A stretch of DNA of 9,423 nucleotides from an uncultured Desulfobulbus sp. (lineage in GTDB: Bacteria; Desulfobacterota; Desulfobulbia; Desulfobulbales; Desulfobulbaceae), in assembly GCA_946539945.1 (NCBI GenBank), contig CAMNHX010000031.1:1-9423 (forward strand), given 5' to 3'. The notes beneath the pieces are model-generated. The model saw only the letters and a program-made list of their open reading frames with translations, was not told where the DNA came from and ran no database searches. The stretch's first letter is position 1. Every line of letters begins with the position of its first letter. Both the position numbers and the translations under genes were made by a program. This document shows positions 1-7,499 of the stretch, piece by piece.

Positions 1-49
1 GACCAACATCGGCAGCATTGACATCGTTCTGGGCGAATCGGATCGTTGA
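1..49 (+). CDS. nuoD: C-terminal end of NuoD (complex I 49-kDa subunit), partial
   Basis: Only the last 15 codons and the TGA stop are inside the window; they read TNIGSIDIVLGESDR. NuoD proteins characteristically end in a motif of the type (I/L)GS(I/L)D(I/P)V(L/M)G(E/D)xDR, and this tail fits it well; it does not look like a NuoG end. NuoD is the hydrogenase-related peripheral-arm subunit that, with NuoB, shapes the quinone-reduction site near cluster N2. The next gene, nuoH, begins 15 bases later. The identification rests on a short tail plus gene context. It could equally be the end of a fused NuoCD or NuoBCD protein, which the window cannot distinguish. Confidence 0.72.
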   Translation, partial: TNIGSIDIVLGESDR

Positions 50-64
50 GCAGGGGAGAAGACT

Positions 65-1030
65 ATGCACGCCCTCATTCTGTTGCTGTACATCATTTTG
101 CTCTTTGTGGTGGTACTCTTGCATGTTGCTTATGCCACCTATTTTGAACGCAAGATCATTGGTCATATGCAAGTACGCATGGGACCAATGGAAGCCTCTT
201 GGCACGGTCTCTTGCAACCCTTTGCCGACGGCATCAAGTGCTACTTCAAGGAAGACGTTGTGCCTGACCATGTGGACAAACTGTGCTTCCGCTTGGCGCC
301 TGTCGTCATTTTTGCTGCCATGACCACTTCGCTTGCCGTGTTGCCCTTTGCGCCCGGCTGGGTCGTGGCAGACATTGACATCGGACTGCTCTTCATCTTC
401 GCCATGAGCGGTTTGGGTAGTTACGGGGTGGTACTGGCAGGCTGGGCTTCCAACTCCAAGTACACCTTCCTGGGCGGTCTTCGCTCCATGGCCCAGGTCA
501 TCAGCTATGAAATCGCCATGGGCTTGAGCCTAGTCGGCGTGATGCTCATGGCAGGAACCCTGAACTTGAGCGCCATTGTCGAGGCCCAAGGCGGCACGTT
601 TTGCGGTATGTACGTGTTTCCGCAGATTATCGCCTTTGGTGTCTTCTTTGTCGCGATGTTGGCTGAAACCAACCGTGTACCCTTTGACCTGCCCGAGGCA
701 GAATCAGAGTTGGTTTCCGGGTACTCTACCGAATACAGCGGCTTCCGTTACGCCATGTTTTTCATGGCCGAGTACATTGGTATGTTTGTGATGTCCTCCA
801 TCGGCACGGTCTGCTTTTTCGGTGGCTGGAGCGGTCCTGTTGAAGTACCTTCTTTCCCGGCCTTCTGGTTTGTCCTCAAGGTCTATGCCTTTATGTTTGT
901 CTTTATCTGGATTCGGGCGACCATGCCGCGTTACCGTTATGACCAGCTCATGGAACTGGGCTGGAAATGGTTGATTCCCCTGGCGCTCGCCAATGTGGTG
1001 CTGACCGCCTTGTTCAAGGCGATTTTCTGA
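65..1030 (+). CDS. nuoH: NADH-quinone oxidoreductase subunit H (NuoH)
   Basis: NuoH (ND1 family) is the membrane subunit that joins the peripheral and membrane arms of complex I, forms much of the quinone chamber and starts the proton-translocation path. The 321-residue length is normal, and the protein is a string of hydrophobic helices (about eight expected). Family signatures are clear: FERK at 27-30, LLQPFADGIK at 49-58, KED at 62-64, the long conserved loop AETNRVPFDLPEAESELVSGY at 200-220 with its acidic cluster, and RATMPRYRYDQLMELGWK at 284-301. The ATG at 65 has a good GGGGAG ribosome binding site at 53-58. The usual GPN of the RxGPN motif is GPM here (40-42), a variant that I recall from some non-mitochondrial lineages. 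It lies between the nuoD tail and nuoI in what looks like one operon. Confidence 0.97.
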   Translation: MHALILLLYIILLFVVVLLHVAYATYFERKIIGHMQVRMGPMEASWHGLLQPFADGIKCYFKEDVVPDHVDKLCFRLAPVVIFAAMTTSLAVLPFAPGWVVADIDIGLLFIFAMSGLGSYGVVLAGWASNSKYTFLGGLRSMAQVISYEIAMGLSLVGVMLMAGTLNLSAIVEAQGGTFCGMYVFPQIIAFGVFFVAMLAETNRVPFDLPEAESELVSGYSTEYSGFRYAMFFMAEYIGMFVMSSIGTVCFFGGWSGPVEVPSFPAFWFVLKVYAFMFVFIWIRATMPRYRYDQLMELGWKWLIPLALANVVLTALFKAIF

Positions 1031-1047
1031 AAACGGGGCAGAGAACT

Positions 1048-1680
1048 ATGCAGATTCAGTACAAAAAAAAGCGCACCCTGTTGCAAAACCTTCTGTTGGT
1101 CGAGCTGGCGCAGGGTATGTGGCTCACCCTGAAGCGGCTCTTTTCCAAACCGATTACCCTGCAATATCCCCATGAGCAGCCTGTGGTGCGGCGTGGTTTC
1201 CGCGGACAGCACGCCATGGTCCCGGATCCGAAGAACGGTAAGGCCCGGTGCATCGGTTGCTTGAAGTGTCAGAAAGTGTGTCCTTCCCAGTGCATTCAGG
1301 TGCGTATGGGCAAGGACCCGGAAACCAAACGCCGTGTACTGGAAGACTATACGGTTGATGCGTTGCGCTGCATATACTGTGGCTACTGCGCGGAAGTCTG
1401 TCCAGTCAATGCGATTATTCTGACTGAAGTGTTTGACTATTCGGCCTCCACGCGGAAAGAGCTGCACTGGGATTTGCCGCATCTTCTGGCAAACTGGGAC
1501 AGCTACCTGCAAAGTACCGGGGAGTCGCTGGAAACCTATGTCAATCCCACTTGGCGGCCTCGCGGTCTGCCGGACTCCAGTTTTCCGGCACTCAAGCGTT
1601 TGCCCGTTGACGACGAGTGGAAGGGGCTGAAACAGGTGACTGGTCGGCTCGCCAAGGCATTCCATCCTCTGAACAGGTAA
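1048..1680 (+). CDS. nuoI: NADH-quinone oxidoreductase subunit I (NuoI), 2x[4Fe-4S] ferredoxin-like
   Basis: NuoI carries clusters N6a and N6b, which pass electrons along the peripheral arm towards NuoB and the quinone. I chose the ATG at 1048 because it has a GGGGCAGAG-type ribosome binding site and gives 210 residues; an upstream in-frame ATG at 967 lies inside nuoH and would add unrelated sequence. The N-terminal amphipathic region (about 10-35) is followed by the conserved FRGQH at 51-55. Two full CxxCxxCxxxCP motifs supply the cluster ligands: C68, C71, C74, C78 and C108, C111, C114, C118. About 90 residues follow the second motif, somewhat more than in the 160-180-residue NuoI of typical proteobacteria. 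That tail is hydrophilic, with an acidic/aromatic stretch (about 130-150), and has no motif that I recognise. The gene starts 17 bases after nuoH. Confidence 0.97.
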   Translation: MQIQYKKKRTLLQNLLLVELAQGMWLTLKRLFSKPITLQYPHEQPVVRRGFRGQHAMVPDPKNGKARCIGCLKCQKVCPSQCIQVRMGKDPETKRRVLEDYTVDALRCIYCGYCAEVCPVNAIILTEVFDYSASTRKELHWDLPHLLANWDSYLQSTGESLETYVNPTWRPRGLPDSSFPALKRLPVDDEWKGLKQVTGRLAKAFHPLNR

Positions 1681-1684
1681 TCCC

Positions 1685-2257
1685 ATGTTTACTACCTTCT
1701 TTTTCTGGTATTGCGCCTTGGTGATTCTGGGTTGCGGCCTTTTGGCCATCAGCCTGCGCAATCCGGTACACAGCGTGTTGTCGGTGCTGGTGCTGTTCTT
1801 CCATCTGGCTGGACTCTACCTCTTGTTGCAGGCTGAATTTCTGGCGGCAGTGCAGGTGATCGTTTATGCCGGAGCCATTCTGGTTCTCTACCTGTTTGTG
1901 CTTTTCCTGATCAATTTGAAAGAAGAGCTCAAACTGGATGCCTTTGTTCCAGGGGTCAAGCTGGGGCGGGGTATTGCTGTCGGACTCTTTGTCCTCCTGC
2001 TGTGGGCCTTGCCCTCCTTTACAGCTGGTCAGCATGGGCAGTGGACCAGCAAACTGATAGAGGAGAACGGTCATGTCCAGACCCTTGGGCTGGAGATTTT
2101 TACCCAGTATCTGCTTCCCTTTGAAATTGCAGGCGTCATCCTGCTGATGGCCCTGATTGGCGGACTGGTGCTGGCGGCCAAGATTGACCGCCCGGCAGAC
2201 AACAAGACAGCAAGCGTCCCGGAAGCCTCGGGGCAGCAGATGGAGAAACATCCATGA
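1685..2257 (+). CDS. nuoJ: NADH-quinone oxidoreductase subunit J (NuoJ)
   Basis: NuoJ (ND6 family) is a small membrane subunit next to NuoH, NuoA and NuoK that helps couple quinone chemistry to proton pumping. The 190 residues show about five hydrophobic helices. Family landmarks are NPVHSVLSVL at 26-35, AEFLAAVQVIVYAGAILVLYLFV at 50-72 (the third helix, with the characteristic YAGAI turn), and the C-terminal LPFEIAGVILLMALIGGLVLA at 144-164. The segment from about 112 to 138 is a polar loop, and the last 25 residues are a charged tail. The start is 4 bases after nuoI with only a weak ribosome binding site (AACAGG), which fits translation coupled to nuoI. Its stop overlaps the nuoK start in an ATGA. 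Confidence 0.96.
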   Translation: MFTTFFFWYCALVILGCGLLAISLRNPVHSVLSVLVLFFHLAGLYLLLQAEFLAAVQVIVYAGAILVLYLFVLFLINLKEELKLDAFVPGVKLGRGIAVGLFVLLLWALPSFTAGQHGQWTSKLIEENGHVQTLGLEIFTQYLLPFEIAGVILLMALIGGLVLAAKIDRPADNKTASVPEASGQQMEKHP

Positions 2258-2556
2258 TTTCCTTGCACTGGTATATGGGGCTTGCCGCTGCCCTGTTCTG
2301 CATTGGCGTGTGCGGTTTTCTGACCCGCCGCAACTTTATCATGATGCTGCTATCGGCAGAACTCATGCTGAATGCGGTGAATCTGAATCTGGTGGCGATG
2401 AGCCACTATCTGGAATCCCTGCGCGGTCAGGCTTTCACCTTCTTTATCATCACCGTTGCCGCTGCGGAGGCAGCCGTGGGTCTTGGTATTGCCATTGCGC
2501 TCTACCAGCACCGTCGCAACGTTCATACGGATTCCTTCACCGAACTGAAAGGTTAA
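2254..2556 (+). CDS. nuoK: NADH-quinone oxidoreductase subunit K (NuoK)
   Basis: NuoK (ND4L family) is a three-helix membrane subunit that links the NuoH/NuoJ region to the antiporter-like subunits. At 100 residues it matches the family size exactly. The two membrane-buried glutamates essential for pumping in E. coli, E36 and E72, are present at the same positions, in SAELMLNAVNLNLVA (34-48) and AAAEAAVGLGIA (69-80). The ATG lies within the nuoJ stop (ATGA), and a GGAG sits just upstream inside nuoJ, so the two genes are translationally coupled. nuoL follows after 4 bases. Confidence 0.97.
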   Translation: MISLHWYMGLAAALFCIGVCGFLTRRNFIMMLLSAELMLNAVNLNLVAMSHYLESLRGQAFTFFIITVAAAEAAVGLGIAIALYQHRRNVHTDSFTELKG

Positions 2557-2560
2557 GGCC

Positions 2561-4480
2561 ATGTCCATTTCAATCCTTGCTATTCCGTTTTTGCCTTTGA
2601 TCGCCTTTGTGCTGACCCTGCTCTTTGGCAGGCAGATCGGCACAAAAGTGCACTGGCTCCCCATAGCCGCCGTGCTGGGTTCCTTCTGCTGTGCGCTTGT
2701 GGCCTTTTGCCGTGTGCAGTCAGGGGAAATTATCAACGCTGATCTGTACACTTGGATCCAGTCCGGCAGCTTCCGGGTTTCCGTGGGTTTCCTGGTTGAC
2801 CAGCTTACGGCTGTGATGTTGATAGTTGTGACCAGTGTCAGTTCTCTGGTTCACATTTACTCTGTGGGCTACATGAAGGGAGAGGAAGGCTACTACCGCT
2901 TTTTCGCGTATTTGAGCCTGTTTACCTTCTCCATGCTCATGCTAGTCATGGGCAACAACTTCATGCAGCTCTTCTTTGGCTGGGAAGCAGTGGGTCTTTC
3001 CTCCTACCTGTTGATCGGCTTTTACTTCAATAAGAAGTCTGCCAGTGATGCAGGCAAGAAAGCCTTTATTGTCAACCGCTTTGGCGACTTCGGTTTCCTG
3101 TTGGGTATGTTTCTCGTCTATACCCAGTGTGGCAGTCTGCACTACTCTGAAGTCTTTGCCAAAGCCCCGCAGATAGGTGCGCTTACTTTCAGCTTCCTGG
3201 GCATGGATATCCATGTAGCTACGCTGATCGCCATGCTGCTGTTCTGCGGTGCAATCGGCAAATCCGCGCAGATTCCTCTGCACGTCTGGTTGCCGGACGC
3301 CATGGAAGGTCCGACACCAGTCAGCGCCCTGATTCATGCGGCAACCATGGTGACTGCTGGCGTTTTTCTGGTTGCCCGTTGCAACCCGATCTTTGCCCTG
3401 TCCACATTCACCCTGAATTTCATCGCCATTTTGGGCGCTGTGACTGCACTCTTTGCGGCAACCATTGCCTTGGTGCAAACTGACATCAAGCGGGTGGTGG
3501 CCTACTCCACAGTTAGCCAACTCGCCTATATGTTCATCGCCTGTGGCGTTGGCGCTTATGCGGCAGGCATTTTCCACCTCTTCACCCATGCCTTTTTCAA
3601 GGCCCTGCTGTTCCTAGGTTGCGGTTCCATTATCCTGGGGATGCACCATGAGCAGGATCTGAAGTACATGGGCGGACTGAAGAAGTTCATGCCTGTCACC
3701 TACATCACCTTTCTGTTGGCCTCACTCTCCATTTCAGGTATTCCGCCTTTTGCCGGCTTTTTCAGCAAGGACGAGATTCTGCTGATGGCCTTCTGTTCAG
3801 ACAGTTTTGCAGGCAAGGTGGCGTATATCACGGGACTGCTTGTCGCCTTCCTCACTGCCTTCTACTCCTTCCGTCTGCTGTTTCTGGTTTTCCACGGCGA
3901 CTTCCGGGGTACAGAGGAGCAGAGACACCACTTGCGCGAATCTTCCCCTGTGGTTCTTGTGCCCCTGTGCCTGCTGGCTGTGGGTGCAATCGGTTCGGGT
4001 TGGTTCGGGATTCCCGAAGCCTTGGGTGGCTCCAACCACTGGGCGCATTTCTTGAACCCTGTGTTGGGGCATCCGCAGGCGCATGTGGCCCATTCCACTG
4101 AACTGGTTCTGATGCTAGTCTCTGTTCTGGCTGGAGCGGGCGGTATTGCGCTGGCTTGGTTCATGTACAGGTTGCGTCCGCAACTTGCCCCGGATCTGGC
4201 GGCCCGGTATCCGGCTCTGTATCGGCTGCTGCACAACAAGTACTATGTTGATGAACTGTATCAAAAATACATCGTTGAACCTGCCCTTTGGGTGGCTCGG
4301 AATGTGTTGCTGAAAGGCGTTGATACGAGATGGATTGAAGGTGTGGTCAACGGCGTGCCTGCCTGTCTGGGTCTGTTTGCCCAGGTGTTGCGCGGCCTGC
4401 AAGATGGTGTTGTTTCCCATTATCTGGCCTGGATGGGCGGTGGTGCATTGGTGCTCATCGTTCTGATTTTGGTCGGATGA
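2561..4480 (+). CDS. nuoL: NADH-quinone oxidoreductase subunit L (NuoL), antiporter-like
   Basis: NuoL (ND5 family) is the distal antiporter-like proton pump of complex I and carries the long lateral helix that runs along the membrane arm. It is 639 residues, close to the usual 610-660. Key pump residues can be placed: E142 in GWEAVGLSSYLL, K234 in GAIGKSAQIPLHVWLPDAMEG (E. coli K229), K347 in HAFFKALLFLG (E. coli K342) and K403 in GFFSKDEIL (E. coli K399). The conserved stretch PTPVSALIHAATMVTAGVFL is at 251-270. After about residue 540 come LHNKYYVDELYQKYIVEP (557-574), typical of the start of the lateral helix, and a final membrane anchor at about 622-638. The complete C-terminus separates it from the related Mrp antiporter and hydrogenase subunits. 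It starts 4 bases after nuoK with a short AAGG ribosome binding site. Confidence 0.97.
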   Translation: MSISILAIPFLPLIAFVLTLLFGRQIGTKVHWLPIAAVLGSFCCALVAFCRVQSGEIINADLYTWIQSGSFRVSVGFLVDQLTAVMLIVVTSVSSLVHIYSVGYMKGEEGYYRFFAYLSLFTFSMLMLVMGNNFMQLFFGWEAVGLSSYLLIGFYFNKKSASDAGKKAFIVNRFGDFGFLLGMFLVYTQCGSLHYSEVFAKAPQIGALTFSFLGMDIHVATLIAMLLFCGAIGKSAQIPLHVWLPDAMEGPTPVSALIHAATMVTAGVFLVARCNPIFALSTFTLNFIAILGAVTALFAATIALVQTDIKRVVAYSTVSQLAYMFIACGVGAYAAGIFHLFTHAFFKALLFLGCGSIILGMHHEQDLKYMGGLKKFMPVTYITFLLASLSISGIPPFAGFFSKDEILLMAFCSDSFAGKVAYITGLLVAFLTAFYSFRLLFLVFHGDFRGTEEQRHHLRESSPVVLVPLCLLAVGAIGSGWFGIPEALGGSNHWAHFLNPVLGHPQAHVAHSTELVLMLVSVLAGAGGIALAWFMYRLRPQLAPDLAARYPALYRLLHNKYYVDELYQKYIVEPALWVARNVLLKGVDTRWIEGVVNGVPACLGLFAQVLRGLQDGVVSHYLAWMGGGALVLIVLILVG

Positions 4481-4511
4481 GCTATCAACTCATACACGGT
4501 GGACGGGTACT

Positions 4512-6011
4512 ATGCCACTTTTGAGCGTTCTCATTTTTTTCCCGGTGCTGGGCGGTCTTTCCCTGCTCTTTCTTGAGCGGAAAACCGAAACCGTGCGTCT
4601 GGTCGCCTTGGTGATCAGCCTGCTGGAACTGCTGTTTGCTTTGCCAATATTCTTCTTCTTTGACAAGAGCACGCACTTGGTGCAGTTCAAGGAATACCAC
4701 AGCTGGATTGACGCCCTGAACATCCATTATTTCCTGGGCATTGACGGTATCAGCGTGCTCTTCGTCCTGCTGACGGCCCTGATTACCGTTCTCTGCGTCA
4801 TGGTCTCCTGGGAAGCCATTCAGGACAAGGCCAAGGAATTCTACATTGCTCTTCTGGTGCTTGAAGGCGCGATGATGGGCGTGTTTTGCGCCCTGGATTT
4901 CTTCCTGTTCTATGTGTTCTGGGAAGCCATGCTCATCCCCATGTTCCTGATTATCGGAATCTGGGGTGGACCGAACCGGATCTATGCCACCATCAAGTTT
5001 TTCCTATACACCTTGGTGGGTAGCCTGCTGATGCTGGTCGGCATCATCCTCCTGTATCTGAAAGGCGGTCATACCTTTGACGTGCTGGTCCTTGCCGGGC
5101 AGAATTTTGACTACAAGCTGCAGCTTCTGGTGTTTTGGCTCTTTTTTGCTGCCTTTGCCGTCAAGGTCCCAATGTGGCCAGTCCACACTTGGTTGCCTGA
5201 CGCTCACACCGAAGCCCCTGCTGCTGGTTCGGTCATTCTGGCTGGCGTGCTCATCAAGATGGGTGCGTATGGCTTTCTCCGCTTCTCTTTGCCCATCTTG
5301 CCAGAGGCAACCATGGCCATGCTGGGGCCAATGCTGGCGCTTTCGGTGATTGCCATTGTGTACGGCGCCTTTGTCTGTCTGGGACAGAGCGATCTGAAAC
5401 GGTTGATTGCCTACAGTTCTGTCAGCCACATGGGCTTCGTCACCTTGGGGCTTTTTGCCCTGAACCAGCAGGGCCTTGAGGGTAGCATTCTGCAAATGGT
5501 CAACCATGGTTTGGTCACGGGAGCGCTCTTCCTCGCCATTGGTATTATCTACGAACGCACCCATACTCGCGAGATTTCCGCCTATGGCGGACTGGCCACT
5601 ACCATGCCGGTTTTTGCCTCCTTCTTCATGCTGTTTACGCTGGCAGCCATTGGTCTGCCCGGCACCTGCGGCTTCATTGGCGAGTGGTTGATCCTTTTGG
5701 GCGCTTTCCAAGCCAGACCCTTGGTTGCCGTTCTGGCAGCTACAGGTCTGATTTTGGGGGCTTGGTATATGCTCTGGCTGTACCAACGGGTTTTCTTCAT
5801 GGAAGTTGGCGAGAAGGTCAAAAAACTGCCTCCTCTGTGCGTGAGGGAAATCCTGACCCTTACTCCTATGGTTTTGCTGATTCTCTGGATCGGCATCTAT
5901 CCAGATGTTTTTCTCGATTTTCTCCGGGCTTCCGTTAGTCACCTGATTGCTCAAGTGCAGAATACCGGAGTTGCCGAGGTCGGATTGCACGCCCCGGTTT
6001 CCTTTCCCTGA
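4512..6011 (+). CDS. nuoM: NADH-quinone oxidoreductase subunit M (NuoM), antiporter-like
   Basis: NuoM (ND4 family) is the middle antiporter-like subunit of the membrane arm. The 499-residue length is normal, with about 14 hydrophobic helices. Conserved residues include E138 in FYVFWEAMLIPMFL (E. coli E144), K218 in AAFAVKVPMWPVHTWLPDAHTEAP (E. coli K234), K249 in AGVLIKMGAYG (E. coli K265), the QSDLKRLIAYSSVSHMG signature at 292-308 and E391 in GFIGEWLIL (E. coli E407). The ATG at 4512 comes 31 bases after nuoL, the largest gap inside the cluster. A purine-rich GGTGGACGGG lies upstream as a fair ribosome binding site. That gap shows no terminator or promoter, so the gene is read as part of the same operon. 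Confidence 0.97.
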   Translation: MPLLSVLIFFPVLGGLSLLFLERKTETVRLVALVISLLELLFALPIFFFFDKSTHLVQFKEYHSWIDALNIHYFLGIDGISVLFVLLTALITVLCVMVSWEAIQDKAKEFYIALLVLEGAMMGVFCALDFFLFYVFWEAMLIPMFLIIGIWGGPNRIYATIKFFLYTLVGSLLMLVGIILLYLKGGHTFDVLVLAGQNFDYKLQLLVFWLFFAAFAVKVPMWPVHTWLPDAHTEAPAAGSVILAGVLIKMGAYGFLRFSLPILPEATMAMLGPMLALSVIAIVYGAFVCLGQSDLKRLIAYSSVSHMGFVTLGLFALNQQGLEGSILQMVNHGLVTGALFLAIGIIYERTHTREISAYGGLATTMPVFASFFMLFTLAAIGLPGTCGFIGEWLILLGAFQARPLVAVLAATGLILGAWYMLWLYQRVFFMEVGEKVKKLPPLCVREILTLTPMVLLILWIGIYPDVFLDFLRASVSHLIAQVQNTGVAEVGLHAPVSFP

Positions 6012-6035
6012 ATATTCAGAGAGACTGGATTAGTC

Positions 6036-7499
6036 ATGAATACACGCTTGCTTGTCCCGAATTCCGCTGCCTTTGACTGGAGCACAGCGATCCCGGCCAT
6101 GCCGGAACTGGTCTTGCTCACCATAGGCGTTGTCTTGGTGGCACTTGATCTCTTTGTCCCTACCCAACGGCGATTGCTGCCTTGGTTGACAGTACTGGGC
6201 GTCTCGGTGACACTGTTGCTGAACCTGGGTATGTCCTTCCCGTTGCGCCCAGACTCCATGCTTGCCAATGACGGCTATGCGGCCTTTTTCAGCACACTCT
6301 GTCTGGGCTGCGTCATTCTGACGGCGCTGATGCGGGAAATGTACGCAGAGCAGGTCAACTCCCATCAGGGTGAATTCTACTATCTCCTGATTTTTGCAGC
6401 GGTGGGCATGATGATCATGGCTGCTGCGGTTGACCTGATGACCATCTATCTGGGTCTGGAACTGATGGCCTTGCCCATTTATGTGCTGGTGGGGATGCAG
6501 AAACAGGAGACGCGCACCAGCGAAGCTGCGGCGAAGTATTTCCTAACGGGTGTTTTTGCTTCAGCCCTGCTGCTCTTTGGTATGTCGCTGCTCTACGGAC
6601 TGACCGGGACAAGCAACCTGACAGCAATTGGACACTATATTGCAGCTCACGGTCTGTTGAGCAATTCAGCCCTGCTGGTTGCCTTGGCTTTGATGTTGGC
6701 GGGTCTCTGTTTCAAGGTTGCAGTGGTTCCCTTCCACATGTGGACGCCTGATGTTTATGAAGGCGCACCCACAGTATTGACCGCTTTCATGAGCGTTGCG
6801 CCCAAGGCCGCCGGCTTTGCCATTTTTGGTCGCATACTGTTCTCCATCTTCCCAGAACTGTACGGTAACTGGGGGCCTGTACTGGCTTTCCTGGCAATCC
6901 TGACCATGGCTATCGGTAACATTGTCGCCTTGGCCCAGACCAGTCTGAAGCGTATGTTGGCTTACTCTGCCATTGCCCACGCCGGGTATGCGCTTTTGGG
7001 GCTTGTTGCCGGAACAGCCAATGGCATGATGGCTACCATGAGCTATCTCTTTATCTATCTGTTCATGAATATGGGAGCCTTTGGCATCCTGATCCTGCTG
7101 GCACGCGGCCAAAAAAGCCGTGAAAGTATAGATTCCTGCAAAGGTCTGGCAGGGAGGAATCCACTTCTGGCCCTGTGTATGCTGGTCTTCATGTTTTCCC
7201 TGACCGGTATCCCGCCCACTGGCGGCTTTGCGGGCAAGTTCTATCTGTTCCAGTCGGCTCTGGCTGCGGGTTATACAGGAACAGTCATTATTGCTGTTCT
7301 GTTGAGTGCGGTTTCCGCCTTCTTCTATCTGCGCATCGTCCGCTTGATGTATATGTCTCCGGCTGACGGGGAGGTTGCGCTTGCCCAACCTGCCACTGCT
7401 ATGGTCGTTGCTTTGGTGATTTCGGTTGCAGGCACGCTGCTTTTGGGTGTTGCCCCGGGTCTGCTCTTTGACTGGGCTGGAGTAGCCTTGCAACCTTGA
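6036..7499 (+). CDS. nuoN: NADH-quinone oxidoreductase subunit N (NuoN), antiporter-like
   Basis: NuoN (ND2 family) is the antiporter-like subunit closest to the peripheral arm and normally the last gene of nuo operons. It is 487 residues, the usual size. Residues expected for the pump are present: E142 in LGLELMALPIYVLVG (E. coli E133), K227 in GLCFKVAVVPFHMWTPDVYEGAPT (E. coli K217), K257 in VAPKAAG (E. coli K247), the QTSLKRMLAYSAIAHAGY signature at 301-318 and K401 in GGFAGKFYLF (E. coli K395). The ATG at 6036 is preceded by AGAGAG at 6018-6023. A shorter start at residue 22 (MPELVLL) is possible but would lose a plausible leader. Its stop codon overlaps the TTG start of the next gene. 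Confidence 0.97.
   Translation: MNTRLLVPNSAAFDWSTAIPAMPELVLLTIGVVLVALDLFVPTQRRLLPWLTVLGVSVTLLLNLGMSFPLRPDSMLANDGYAAFFSTLCLGCVILTALMREMYAEQVNSHQGEFYYLLIFAAVGMMIMAAAVDLMTIYLGLELMALPIYVLVGMQKQETRTSEAAAKYFLTGVFASALLLFGMSLLYGLTGTSNLTAIGHYIAAHGLLSNSALLVALALMLAGLCFKVAVVPFHMWTPDVYEGAPTVLTAFMSVAPKAAGFAIFGRILFSIFPELYGNWGPVLAFLAILTMAIGNIVALAQTSLKRMLAYSAIAHAGYALLGLVAGTANGMMATMSYLFIYLFMNMGAFGILILLARGQKSRESIDSCKGLAGRNPLLALCMLVFMFSLTGIPPTGGFAGKFYLFQSALAAGYTGTVIIAVLLSAVSAFFYLRIVRLMYMSPADGEVALAQPATAMVVALVISVAGTLLLGVAPGLLFDWAGVALQP

Noticed and set aside
1..49. Reading the upstream tail as the end of NuoG
   Set aside because: NuoG before nuoH is the common order, but the sequence GSIDIVLGESDR matches the conserved NuoD end and I recall no such ending for NuoG.
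967..1047. An upstream in-frame start for nuoI at 967
   Set aside because: It would overlap the end of nuoH by more than 60 bases and add residues unlike any NuoI; the ATG at 1048 has a good ribosome binding site.
5004..5990. A 328-codon open frame on the minus strand opposite nuoM
   Set aside because: It is the antisense of a clearly conserved membrane protein gene, its translation is rich in Gln, His and Lys with no family motif, and it has no ribosome binding site. Codon bias of nuoM explains it. The same applies to the minus-strand frames at 937-1761 and 6666-7493.
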